Positions 30,558 through 39,004 of a stretch of 60,637 bases of DNA are shown here, one piece after another. The notes below the pieces were generated by a model. That model did not search any database. It was not told where the DNA came from and saw nothing but the letters and a program-made list of their open reading frames with translations. The number at the start of each line of letters is the position of its first letter. The stretch's first letter is position 1. The stretch covers positions 1 through 60,637 of the IMG/VR virus record IMGVR_UViG_3300028854_000022; one strand, written 5' to 3'. The stretch is from a virus. A program made the translations under genes and the position numbers.

Positions 30558-30773
30558 GTGGCATCAGTTGATCTAGTCGAATTAAAAGGTAAAATCGTTA
30601 AAACTCTTCCCAACACAACATGGATTGTAGAAATTCCTGGTGGACAAACAGTCATTGGTTACCTAGGCGGCAGAATGCGTAAAAACAATATTCGTCTTGA
30701 ACCAGGGGATTTCGTTCAGGTTGAACTTTCTCCGTATTCGCTCTCTTTAGGTAGGATTGTTTACCGATTTTAA
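30558..30773 (+). CDS. infA: Translation initiation factor IF-1 homologue
   Basis: 71 aa from a GTG with CAGGAG upstream. It aligns by eye along its whole length with bacterial IF-1: DLVELKGKIVKTLPN, then the OB-fold loop GGRMRKNNIRLEPGDFVQVELSPY and the C-terminal GRIVYRF. IF-1 occupies the ribosomal A-site during initiation. A phage copy could favour phage messages or replace a host factor. It is located inside the array of tiny RLSE-tail genes. Confidence 0.9.
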   Translation: MASVDLVELKGKIVKTLPNTTWIVEIPGGQTVIGYLGGRMRKNNIRLEPGDFVQVELSPYSLSLGRIVYRF

Positions 30774-30814
30774 AAAATTCTTAAAATTAATACTAGAATT
30801 TGGGGATTCTCAGA

Positions 30815-31039
30815 ATGAATTACAAAAAACAAGTTCAAAAGATTTTTCCAAATTCAAAATGTATTGAATGGCATAATTATTTCTTCCAAATAATTTGCTC
30901 GGATCCGCGAGAAGAATACGTTGATTCATATGGGCAATATGATAAGGCAATTAGTATGTTGTATGCCGACGAGCAGGCCGCTTGGCAAAACGCATATACA
31001 AAAATTGCGGAAGATATGATAGACAAATTCACAGAATGA
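30815..31039 (+). CDS. RLSE-tail paralogue, flavour 2, 74 aa
   Basis: Start at MNYKKQVQKIFPNSKC (an upstream TTG in the same frame is less likely). Tail AWQNAYTKIAEDMIDKFTE. N-terminus matches the 24656-24865 member closely. Confidence 0.65.
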   Translation: MNYKKQVQKIFPNSKCIEWHNYFFQIICSDPREEYVDSYGQYDKAISMLYADEQAAWQNAYTKIAEDMIDKFTE

Positions 31040-31254
31040 CATACAAAGAGCAGGTTAAAGCGATTTATCCAAATGCAAAATGCTATTGGTTTGGCGGCTA
31101 TGCGTATATTGCAAGCATCGGTGATGAGCCGGAAGAATTCACTCGGTTAACTCCAACCAAATTTTTTCCTTCGGGAATTATTGGCCATTCAGAATTATGG
31201 GGAATTGCATGGAAAACCACTCAGCTTATAGTTTTAGAACAATTTTCGCAATGA
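31036..31254 (+). CDS. RLSE-tail paralogue, flavour 2, 72 aa
   Basis: MTYKEQVKAIYPNAKCYWFGG at the start; tail AWKTTQLIVLEQFSQ. ATGA overlap with the previous gene. Confidence 0.7.
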   Translation: MTYKEQVKAIYPNAKCYWFGGYAYIASIGDEPEEFTRLTPTKFFPSGIIGHSELWGIAWKTTQLIVLEQFSQ

Positions 31255-31445
31255 CCGATAAAGAATTTGTATCTACTATATATACGACTGCACGATGCCG
31301 TAAAATTGGAAAATTTTACGAAATAGTTCACCGTTCTTCCCACGAAATTTTTCTATTATCCGGAATGACACATAATGAAGAATCTGCCTGGGCAGCGGCT
31401 AGATATCTAATAGAACGGCAATTTTTAAAAACCTTAAGCATGTAA
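31251..31445 (+). CDS. RLSE-tail paralogue, flavour 2, 64 aa
   Basis: MTDKEFVSTIYTTARC at the start; tail AWAAARYLIERQFLKTLSM. Last member, followed directly by a terminator. Confidence 0.7.
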   Translation: MTDKEFVSTIYTTARCRKIGKFYEIVHRSSHEIFLLSGMTHNEESAWAAARYLIERQFLKTLSM

Positions 31446-31447
31446 CT

Positions 31448-31481
31448 GACAAAGAAACGGCACTAGTGCCGTTTCTTTGTC
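31448..31481. terminator. Bidirectional terminator
   Basis: Perfect palindrome GACAAAGAAACGGCAC-TA-GTGCCGTTTCTTTGTC, closing the small-gene array before the virion genes. Confidence 0.8.
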
Positions 31482-31483
31482 GG

Positions 31484-31491
31484 CATAAATA
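31484..31491 (+). promoter_or_regulatory. Late promoter variant (CATAAATA)
   Basis: Six bases before the ATG of the 930-aa virion protein. Confidence 0.5.
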
Positions 31492-31496
31492 TCAAT

Positions 31497-34289
31497 ATGC
31501 CAACATGGATAACAGCCCCAGGATATATCGCTAATGTAAATTTAGGTAACACCTTTTCTGTTAACCTAAACTGTAATGCTAGCAATACAGCAACCTATAA
31601 TATTATTGCTGGATCGTTACCTAGCGGAGTAACATTAGCTCTTCCCAAGCAAAATCAATTTATTCCTAGTATATGGGGTATGGCGAATTCCGAAAATCTA
31701 CCCGGAACATATTCATTTACTATTAGAGCAACTGATAATAATTCAATAGCCGATAGAACGTTTTCAATTTGTGTATCTAATGTTGAATTATTAGATATTT
31801 TTCCTAATGCAAATCTAGGAATTTTTCCAGCAGGAGCCTGGATGTCGGCCAATATTGCGCCAATTGCCGGTTTACCATTCACGCCTAATATTAGTCTTTC
31901 ATCCGGCGGCTTGCCGGGAAATCTTACTATTGATTCATCCGGATATATTTCTGGGTATATTAATCCCGCAGTATTATATGATACTCCTGCAATTTATCCT
32001 AATATCGAAGTTGGCAAGCCAAATATTTCTCTAAGCATGTCTTCTAATACTTTTTCTTTTACCGCCGCATACGGTTCTAATCTTACTGCAAATTTTACGT
32101 TAACCGTAGCATCCTCCGGCAGTTATTATTCTCCGATTTTTCTAGAATCAGATGAAGGAAAATATATTAATATCGGAAATATAACAGGCAATTTTTTACA
32201 ACATCAATTTGAAGCGGTAGATTATGAAAACAATACTATTAATTACCAATTAATTAATGGAAATGTTTTTCCCAATAGTAATTTATCGCTTAATGCAAAT
32301 ACCGGCTGGTTAACCGGCTATGTCGATAATTATTATAGCAATGCTTCCCCATATGAATTTAATGTAAGAGCCTACAAAAAAGTTACTGAACCGACATCTG
32401 GAATTAATCCATATCAAACTATTCTTCCCGTGTATCTTACTGTTGAAAGTCCATACCAAAAAAATGTGCAATGGACAAGTCCTATTAATATTGGCAACGT
32501 GACTCCGGGAGTCCCTAGCACAATTTCATTTAAAGCAGAAATTTTAGAATCTACTACACCGCAAATTGCAGGCGGCGCGACTGCAAATGCAACATTAAAA
32601 GTAATAGATGCTACCATTATTAATGGGGGAAGCAATTTTAACATTGGGGAATGGTTCATTGTTACCGGGGGAATTAATTCTTCGAATGCAAATATTGTCG
32701 TTACTGGAAATACCTCCAATGGATCTATATCATCTGTTAGTATAAGCCCAGGGGTTCAACAATATACAGAATTACCAAATCTTTCTAATATTATATGGAA
32801 TAATCCCAATGGGCTGAATGCAATTATTGATCTTAACTTTGGAATTGACACGGTTAATGTACTATCAACCGGAGAATTTTATGATTCCGCGTTGGTTGGA
32901 TTTGGGCTAACGGGAGAAACATCACCTGCTAGCGCAACCGTTCTAGTCTACAATGGCGGTATATCAAATATAATCTTAACCAACACAGGCAGCAATTATC
33001 TAGCAATTCCACCGGTCATAATAACCGAAAGATCGGCAATAACCCCAGGAAATCCAATTAATTATTCATTAACCGACGGGATGATACCTACCGGATTAAG
33101 AGTATTATCGAACGGTGATTTAGTTGGCAGCCCCAGCTTCCAATATTTTAGTTTCAATGATTGTACCTTATTAAACGATAAAACAGAATTTGACCTTCAA
33201 TTCACATTTACCATAACGGCTATTGTAGGATCGAATAAATCGTCAATGGTTCCAGAAACAGATTTACCCGGTCCCAATAATATTGTGAACAAAGACTTCC
33301 AATATCTTGCAAAAACTTCACAAACATTTACTCTTAATTTAGTGCCGTCACCGATCTCATCATATAATACATCACCGAAAACAAATTTGAGCCTAGAATT
33401 TTTATTAAACGACGAGGATAGCGAAACATTATTCACACCATTATTGGACCAAGCAATAATTCCAAACTCTGCAATTTATCGCCAGCAAGATTTTTATTTT
33501 GGCATTCAAAATACTATAAGAATGTTAATCGGATATGGAATTGCAGCAGTAACACCTGCGGAAATTGCAGCCTCATTGGACAAATATTACCATCGAAAAA
33601 CTTTTCTATTTACTAATCTTAAATGGGCCCAGAGTACAACTGATGGTTACGAAATCATCTACATTCAACCATTAGACTCATACACCGATTTAGCCGGTAA
33701 TTCATATTCGGGTAGTATAACGACAGCCAATTATGAAACGCTATATCCACCGACTATTCCAAATATGATTAATCAGCTTAATACAACGTTAAGTGGATTT
33801 GATGAAAACTTCCTCCCGACTTGGATGACTGATACTCAGCCAAATGGTGAAATATTGGGTTTTGTACCCGCAATTCCGCTTGTCTACGTTAATCCTGGGC
33901 AGGGGCAAAAAATATTATTCTATCTACAACAATACTATGATAATAATAGGCCGCTTAATACAATTTTTGCAGAAACTGATAGATATGTTTGGAACTACGG
34001 TATTTTGCAAAATTGGAACACAGAAACAAATACTTGGAGTTTATCGGAAATAACAGAATTCACCAAAGTAAGCAGCATATTCGATATGTTAACCGAACTA
34101 GGCATAATATTAACAACAGAAGCAGGCATTAATATTTCCACAGAAGAGATAGATATCGGAGACTCTACTACTTTCTATAATGTTACTTTTGTTGATACTA
34201 GCGATAAATTTTTACATCAAGATGAAGGCAGCATTTATCTAAAATTTAAAAATTCCCCATTGGATTATCGCAGAATAGTTGGGGTATAA
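31497..34289 (+). CDS. Large virion protein with Ig/cadherin-like repeats, 930 aa
   Basis: N-terminal two-thirds shows repeated He_PIG-type Ig units: YNIIAGSLPSGVTL, SLSSGGLPGNLTIDSSGYISGY, NYQLINGN...LSLNANTGWLTGY and YSLTDGMIPTGLRVLSNGDLVG. The C-terminal third is different (YIQPLDSYTDLAGNSYSG, PLVYVNPGQGQ). Large Ig-repeat proteins decorate tails or baseplates of T4-type phages. The late motif and the neighbouring baseplate-associated protein support a structural role. The repeats show Ser/Thr/Asn richness usual for beta adhesins. Confidence 0.65.
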   Translation: MPTWITAPGYIANVNLGNTFSVNLNCNASNTATYNIIAGSLPSGVTLALPKQNQFIPSIWGMANSENLPGTYSFTIRATDNNSIADRTFSICVSNVELLDIFPNANLGIFPAGAWMSANIAPIAGLPFTPNISLSSGGLPGNLTIDSSGYISGYINPAVLYDTPAIYPNIEVGKPNISLSMSSNTFSFTAAYGSNLTANFTLTVASSGSYYSPIFLESDEGKYINIGNITGNFLQHQFEAVDYENNTINYQLINGNVFPNSNLSLNANTGWLTGYVDNYYSNASPYEFNVRAYKKVTEPTSGINPYQTILPVYLTVESPYQKNVQWTSPINIGNVTPGVPSTISFKAEILESTTPQIAGGATANATLKVIDATIINGGSNFNIGEWFIVTGGINSSNANIVVTGNTSNGSISSVSISPGVQQYTELPNLSNIIWNNPNGLNAIIDLNFGIDTVNVLSTGEFYDSALVGFGLTGETSPASATVLVYNGGISNIILTNTGSNYLAIPPVIITERSAITPGNPINYSLTDGMIPTGLRVLSNGDLVGSPSFQYFSFNDCTLLNDKTEFDLQFTFTITAIVGSNKSSMVPETDLPGPNNIVNKDFQYLAKTSQTFTLNLVPSPISSYNTSPKTNLSLEFLLNDEDSETLFTPLLDQAIIPNSAIYRQQDFYFGIQNTIRMLIGYGIAAVTPAEIAASLDKYYHRKTFLFTNLKWAQSTTDGYEIIYIQPLDSYTDLAGNSYSGSITTANYETLYPPTIPNMINQLNTTLSGFDENFLPTWMTDTQPNGEILGFVPAIPLVYVNPGQGQKILFYLQQYYDNNRPLNTIFAETDRYVWNYGILQNWNTETNTWSLSEITEFTKVSSIFDMLTELGIILTTEAGINISTEEIDIGDSTTFYNVTFVDTSDKFLHQDEGSIYLKFKNSPLDYRRIVGV

Positions 34290-34292
34290 ATA
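34285..34292 (+). promoter_or_regulatory. T4-type late promoter (TATAAATA)
   Basis: Perfect octamer, 17 bases upstream of the ATG at 34310. Confidence 0.65.
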
Positions 34293-34309
34293 CATTAGGA
34301 GATAATAAT

Positions 34310-35056
34310 ATGGCATCACAAATTAATCCAAATTCAATCGATCCAACCTATCCTGTAGCGGGTGTGAATCAGAGTACCCAAGGCTTTCGTAGTAATTTTC
34401 TTGCCACTCTGAACAATTTCGCCGAAACCGCTGCGGAAATTAATGATTTAATTAATAAGGTGGTAGTTAAATCTGCACTTACCTATGGAGCAAATGCAAA
34501 TATTAATAATATGGGCGGGATGCCGATATCAAATACAGAATTAAATGATTTCGGCTTACAGATTTATAATCATGGATCATTAACTACTTCGGCCACAGAA
34601 AATTTTGATTTTACATTAGGCACATTTCATGAGGTATCTCTTGCGGGGACTGGTAATGTTACCACCACAGTTAATCCTACAAATTTTCCAAATTTAGGTT
34701 ATTCCGAATTGACATTGTATGTAACTGCGGTAGATTCTAGTCATAATTTAAGTTTCGGCGGATTAGCAGTCCAGCACGGGAATAGTATTACTGGCTTTAA
34801 TTCGGTAACCAACGTATTAACATTTAATGCTGCTGGCCCACATACGCTTACCTTAGGTAGTCCTGACGGAACAAACTGGATTCTTACTCGTAAAAATAGT
34901 TTGAGCGTTGCAAAATCATATGTACCAACATCTGTAGGTATTCCTTCAGATACACCTGGGCAACTTGCATACGGCAACGGAAACATATATGTTTGCGTCG
35001 GAGAATACACAGGCAATACCTCAATTTGGTCATATGCACACTTAACAACACTTTAG
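34310..35056 (+). CDS. Virion structural protein, 248 aa
   Basis: The start INPNSIDPTYPVAG, then NQSTQGFRSNFLATLNNFAETAAEINDLINKV, is an N-terminal module I recognise from structural fibre-like proteins of T4-type environmental phages (QGFRxNF...I..L). The remainder is beta-rich with NG-rich turns and an end SDTPGQLAYGNGNIYVCVGEYTG that resembles fibre tip segments. Likely tail or neck fibre; the role is unspecified. Confidence 0.6.
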   Translation: MASQINPNSIDPTYPVAGVNQSTQGFRSNFLATLNNFAETAAEINDLINKVVVKSALTYGANANINNMGGMPISNTELNDFGLQIYNHGSLTTSATENFDFTLGTFHEVSLAGTGNVTTTVNPTNFPNLGYSELTLYVTAVDSSHNLSFGGLAVQHGNSITGFNSVTNVLTFNAAGPHTLTLGSPDGTNWILTRKNSLSVAKSYVPTSVGIPSDTPGQLAYGNGNIYVCVGEYTGNTSIWSYAHLTTL

Positions 35057-35057
35057 A

Positions 35058-35086
35058 TTGACACCTCCTATTAGTAATGTTATAAT
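35058..35086 (+). promoter_or_regulatory. Sigma70-type promoter
   Basis: TTGACA - 17 bases - TATAAT, 21 bases before the dUTPase ATG, with TAGGAG between. Confidence 0.8.
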
Positions 35087-35107
35087 TATTAATAGGAGAT
35101 TTAATTT

Positions 35108-35659
35108 ATGCCACTGTTAGTAAAGAAATTAGCCGCACATGCAATTCTACCAACGGTATCAACTGCAGGTGAAGATTTAGGCTTTGATCTATATGCCGCC
35201 GAAGATACCGTTTTAAATAAGAATACAGTTACACTTGTAAATACCTTTGTTAGTGCCCGGTACGTAGACGCTGAAGAAGATTATGATGTTGTCCTACGGC
35301 AGCCGAGAACTATGTTTGAAAAACTTCTTTTTGTAAATCCATTTAACAACGAAAATTATATTCGCGCTGATATTCGGCTAGTCGAAACAGGTATTAATTA
35401 TGGTCTATTATATCGAGATCGATCAAGTATGGCAGTTAAAGGAATCACGGTATCGGGCGGAGTAATTGATGCCGGGTATACCGGTGAACTTAAAGTATTA
35501 CTTACTAACCACAATAAAGTAAATTATACGGTAAAAGCCGGAGATAAAATCGTTCAAATGATTCCGGTAGAAGTAAAAACAAATGTTGATATTGTCGAAG
35601 TTAATGAATTACCAACTTCAAATCGTGCTGATTTAGGATTTGGTAGTACAGGACGATAA
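35108..35659 (+). CDS. dut: dUTP diphosphatase (trimeric type)
   Basis: 183 aa. All five motifs are visible: I DLGFDLYA (residues 22-29), II RDRSSMA, III GGVIDAGYTGELKVLL, IV GDKIVQM and V RADLGFGSTGR. Hydrolyses dUTP to dUMP, keeping uracil out of DNA and supplying ThyX. Compared with typical 150-aa enzymes there is an insertion of about 35 residues between motifs I and II (EDYDVVLRQPRTMFEKLLFVN), as in some phage dUTPases. Confidence 0.93.
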   Translation: MPLLVKKLAAHAILPTVSTAGEDLGFDLYAAEDTVLNKNTVTLVNTFVSARYVDAEEDYDVVLRQPRTMFEKLLFVNPFNNENYIRADIRLVETGINYGLLYRDRSSMAVKGITVSGGVIDAGYTGELKVLLTNHNKVNYTVKAGDKIVQMIPVEVKTNVDIVEVNELPTSNRADLGFGSTGR

Positions 35660-35902
35660 ATGGGAATAGATGTATTACTAGAAAAATTAACGGATGAAGA
35701 GCTAGATTCAAAAATACTAGCTCTTCAAAAAATTATATTTTCATTAAATCAAAATTTATCACTGCAAGCCCAGAATCTGTTAGGCCAATATATCGACGAG
35801 CAGAGTGAGCGTTCTGATAAAAAATTAGAAGAATATACAAAAAAACGTAATATGAAAAAAGAAGAAGACGATAATGATGGGTGTGTACTTAACATCGGAT
35901 AG
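35660..35902 (+). CDS. Hypothetical charged protein, 80 aa
   Basis: Helical, ends in a Lys/Glu/Asp-rich tail (KKRNMKKEEDDNDG). It starts on the base after the dUTPase stop. No family recognised. Confidence 0.55.
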   Translation: MGIDVLLEKLTDEELDSKILALQKIIFSLNQNLSLQAQNLLGQYIDEQSERSDKKLEEYTKKRNMKKEEDDNDGCVLNIG

Positions 35903-35911
35903 GGGCCTCTT

Positions 35912-36592
35912 ATGAATGTTAGACTTAGTTACGATTTAAATTTTTCTGCTATTATTTGTGATGGTGATAGACTTCTGCCAAATCGGTATACAATGAAGGT
36001 TAATGTTATTACTGCTACAGAAAATAGCAATTATCAGAATATCGCTCTCCAACGAATTTTATTTTTTATGAGAGAAATTTTTGAAAATAGTATTATATTA
36101 AATTCCGAAAATCCACATATTTTAAAATTATCGGAAATGTTTGGCAATAATCATCTAGTGTTTTTACCGGAAGAGCCATATGATCAAATCCTCGGCATTA
36201 TGTTATTTCAAAAATTTTCTGCAATAACAGAAGAGAATTTTGAAATAGAAAGTGTTATAATTGGAAGTGAGCTATCCGATAATATAATGTACACCATCGA
36301 AGACTACAATAATTTTCCAGATTACGCATATATTACAGACGAACACCCAACCGCCTGGTGGGATAGATCAGATATTACAACCGCGGATATTAAGCAAACA
36401 GCCGATAATATTTCCTGGAAAGATTTAGACCTCGATTGGGATACTATATATGCAGATATATTAGAAAATACTTCCAATGATGAAGACGAAGAATTATTAG
36501 AAATTATTTTTGATCCTGAAACAAAAAAGAAAAATCCAAAAATATTTGTTTTAGAAGGTGGAATTAAGAAAGACGACGATAAGGATAAGTAA
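35912..36592 (+). CDS. Conserved hypothetical, 226 aa
   Basis: Not assigned. The N-terminal part is beta-rich (YTMKVNVITA), with a middle EEPYDQILGIMLFQKFSAI block reminiscent of T4-superfamily proteins of unknown function, and an acidic C-terminus (TSNDEDEELLE, KKDDDKDK). Its stop overlaps the next ATG, linking it to the DnaE-fragment gene. Confidence 0.55.
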   Translation: MNVRLSYDLNFSAIICDGDRLLPNRYTMKVNVITATENSNYQNIALQRILFFMREIFENSIILNSENPHILKLSEMFGNNHLVFLPEEPYDQILGIMLFQKFSAITEENFEIESVIIGSELSDNIMYTIEDYNNFPDYAYITDEHPTAWWDRSDITTADIKQTADNISWKDLDLDWDTIYADILENTSNDEDEELLEIIFDPETKKKNPKIFVLEGGIKKDDDKDK

Positions 36593-37113
36593 TGCAAATT
36601 GACGAGTATGGTGAAATCGAATATACAGAAGAAGAAATCTGCGAGGCACTTCGTAAAAACCCCGATTTAGATTTTGAAAATATATTCTTGAAAAATGGGC
36701 AAAAATATATTCAAGCAAAAAAAGAAACTTTTCTTGCTATGCCGAATGTTAATTTATGGAATAATATTCGAGAAACTACTCCAGAAGAATATCATACTCA
36801 GCTTCAACAGATCTGGTTAATGCCAGAAGAATATTCACAATTTGATATCGAATTATGGCTATATAATCAGTGCGCAACCGACGACCAACGACTTAGAGTG
36901 CAAGAAGAATTAACGCTATACAAAAAATTTAATTTATTAAATTTATTACGATATCTTAAATATCTACGAGATACGGCCGAAAAAAATAATATTGTCTGGG
37001 GTGTTGGCCGTGGGAGTTCTTGCTCATCTTATTGTTTGTTTTTATTAAAAATACATCGCGTTGATGCTCTACTCTATAATCTAGATTATAAAGAATTTTT
37101 AAAGGAGAAATAA
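36592..37113 (+). CDS. DnaE-like polymerase III alpha fragment, 173 aa
   Basis: The C-terminal third (WGVGRGSSCSSYCLFLLKIHRVDALLYNLDYKEFL) matches the conserved GVGRGSAAGSLVAYLLGITDVDP block of the PolIII alpha palm, just before the catalytic Asp pair. The remainder of the polymerase is absent. Short DnaE-like proteins of this kind occur in T4-type environmental phages. Its role cannot be synthesis by itself; binding or regulation of replication is possible. Confidence 0.65.
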   Translation: MQIDEYGEIEYTEEEICEALRKNPDLDFENIFLKNGQKYIQAKKETFLAMPNVNLWNNIRETTPEEYHTQLQQIWLMPEEYSQFDIELWLYNQCATDDQRLRVQEELTLYKKFNLLNLLRYLKYLRDTAEKNNIVWGVGRGSSCSSYCLFLLKIHRVDALLYNLDYKEFLKEK

Positions 37114-37383
37114 ATGGGAAAACATTATGTAACAACTGCCTTAGGCAAAAAGATTGATATGTCGGCAATGAGAAACCAAAATCCAAATGCCACACCTGTA
37201 GGATTAAAACCATCTAAGAAAATTACTGCTAAAGAAGAGCAAACACAGGTAACTCCGGTAGCAGCTAAACTACATGCCACGGTTCCATCAAATAAGCCAG
37301 TATCTTCACAAGCTAAATCGGATGCAACATCGACTGAAGAGCCAATTGATTTTCCCGAGCACCACAAAAAAGGTAGGAAATAA
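37114..37383 (+). CDS. Hypothetical low-complexity basic protein, 89 aa
   Basis: Lys/Ala/Pro/Thr-rich, disordered, ends HHKKGRK. It starts MGKHYVTTALGKKIDMS after AAGGAGAAATAA. No family recognised. Tightly packed between the DnaE fragment and the co-chaperonin. Confidence 0.5.
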   Translation: MGKHYVTTALGKKIDMSAMRNQNPNATPVGLKPSKKITAKEEQTQVTPVAAKLHATVPSNKPVSSQAKSDATSTEEPIDFPEHHKKGRK

Positions 37384-37754
37384 TGGAAGAAATGAAGCAA
37401 AACGAAATTCCCCCGATTATTTCGGCTAAGGAAATTATTCCGTTGCATAAGGACGTTCTTATTCAAGATTTATATTTTGGAGAACAAATTACCCCAATGG
37501 GAATTGTCTTGATCGACGATGATAAAAAATCCCGTGGTATTCATGCACGGTGGGCTAAAGTCTATGCGGTTGGCCACGATAATCATGATCTTATTCCGGG
37601 ACAATGGGTATTAGTGGAACACGGGCGGTGGTCTAGAGGTGTACAACTTAAAGAACAAAATATTGTCATCCGTCGGGCAGATCCTAAGGCAATTTTAGGA
37701 TATTCTAACTCAGATGAATTAGCAAAAATCTCTTGCTTTGATGGAAAGGAATAA
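37383..37754 (+). CDS. GroES/gp31-like co-chaperonin, 123 aa
   Basis: The GroES order is visible: IIPLHKDVLIQDLYFGEQITPMGIVLID, then GIHARWAKVYAVGHD and GQWVLVEHGRWSRG, i.e. the beta-barrel with a mobile-loop-like stretch at GEQITPMGIV. T4 gp31 replaces GroES for folding the major capsid protein, and this fits the same role. The N-terminus has an extra ~18 residues. A TAATG overlap connects it to the preceding gene. Confidence 0.8.
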   Translation: MEEMKQNEIPPIISAKEIIPLHKDVLIQDLYFGEQITPMGIVLIDDDKKSRGIHARWAKVYAVGHDNHDLIPGQWVLVEHGRWSRGVQLKEQNIVIRRADPKAILGYSNSDELAKISCFDGKE

Positions 37755-37767
37755 GTATAATTGACTT

Positions 37768-38694
37768 ATGAATATTGAACATAGTCTTTGGACTGAACGT
37801 TATCGACCTAAGACACTCTCGGAATATGTTTTCAGTAATCCACAACAAAAATTGCAGATCGAAGCATTTGTAAAAAATAAAGATCTACCGAACCTCTTGC
37901 TACATGGCAGTCCCGGAACCGGTAAATCAAGCGCCGCCGCAATGTTAATTAACGAATTGCATATTGATCCATATGACGTTTTATGGATTAACGCTAGTCG
38001 TGAACGAAATATCGATACTATGCGAGATCGTATTACAACCTTTGCCAGCACAATGCCCTTTGGTACAATGAAGGTTGTGGTTCTAGACGAATCCGACGGG
38101 CTAACGCCCGTTGCTCAAGCAGCACTAAGGGGTATTCTTGAGCAGTACGCATCCTCCAGTCGATTCATCCTCACCTGTAATTATCCAAATCGAATTATTC
38201 CGGCAATTCACAGTAGAACACAGAGTCTTGAAATCTGTAAAATGGATGTTACCGATTTTACTTCTAAATTAGCAGAGATTCTTTTAACAGAAAATATCGA
38301 CTTTGACCTTGATACCCTAGATGACTATGTAAGGGGCACTTGGCCAGACCTGCGAAAAGGTATTAATAGCTGTCAATTAAATTCGGTCGATGGAAAACTG
38401 TTGAAACAAAACGAAAGTACTTCATCAAGTGATTATAAAATTGATGCTATCGCATTATTCAAGGCTGGAAAAATTAGAGAGGCACGTAAATTAATTTGCG
38501 AGCAAATTCGGCCAGAAGAATTAGAATCATTCTTCCGATTCTGCTATGATAATTTAGATTTATGGGGTAATACTAATGAATTAACTGACCAAGCTATTCT
38601 AATTATTCGTAAAGCAATGGTTCAAATACCAGTATGCGCAGATGCCGAAATTCTTTGCAGCGCAGTGCTTATCGAATTATCACAACTTACATAA
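37768..38694 (+). CDS. 44: Sliding-clamp loader large subunit (gp44)
   Basis: 308 aa. LWTERYRPKTLSEYVF at the start is the RFC box. Walker A GSPGTGKS near residues 48-55, Walker B VVLDESDGL near 105-113, and sensor-1 FILTCNYPNRI. Opens the gp45 clamp on primer ends with gp62. The small subunit is not evident next to it; the following 98-aa gene is in the place of gp62 but too short to identify. Confidence 0.92.
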   Translation: MNIEHSLWTERYRPKTLSEYVFSNPQQKLQIEAFVKNKDLPNLLLHGSPGTGKSSAAAMLINELHIDPYDVLWINASRERNIDTMRDRITTFASTMPFGTMKVVVLDESDGLTPVAQAALRGILEQYASSSRFILTCNYPNRIIPAIHSRTQSLEICKMDVTDFTSKLAEILLTENIDFDLDTLDDYVRGTWPDLRKGINSCQLNSVDGKLLKQNESTSSSDYKIDAIALFKAGKIREARKLICEQIRPEELESFFRFCYDNLDLWGNTNELTDQAILIIRKAMVQIPVCADAEILCSAVLIELSQLT

Positions 38695-38704
38695 GGAGCA
38701 ATAA

Positions 38705-39001
38705 ATGTTTTTAGTTTCAACATTTTTCATCGCACCGCTTAATGAAAAGGCAACTAGTCAAAAAGATTTTTTCTCGGATTCACGAAATTTAGCTAGGGAC
38801 GAACATATCTCATTAGTTCGTAATTTGCGAGCTACCGAATTAAACAGAGCTGATACCGTGTTAAATCTTAAAAAGAAAACTATAGAGAAATGCCGTGATT
38901 ATTCACGATTTGCGTCTGATAATTATTCAGATGTATATGACTACTTTCACGCAATTTATCCGGAACAATTAGATGCGGTGCAATTAACCACAGAGGAATA
39001 A
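38705..39001 (+). CDS. Hypothetical protein, 98 aa
   Basis: Helical, with NLARDEHISLVRNLRATELNR and a C-terminal DYFHAIYPEQLDAV. In T4 gp62 follows gp44, but gp62 is about 187 aa and I see no matching motif. AAGGAGCAATAA precedes the ATG. Confidence 0.55.
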   Translation: MFLVSTFFIAPLNEKATSQKDFFSDSRNLARDEHISLVRNLRATELNRADTVLNLKKKTIEKCRDYSRFASDNYSDVYDYFHAIYPEQLDAVQLTTEE

Positions 39002-39004
39002 TTC

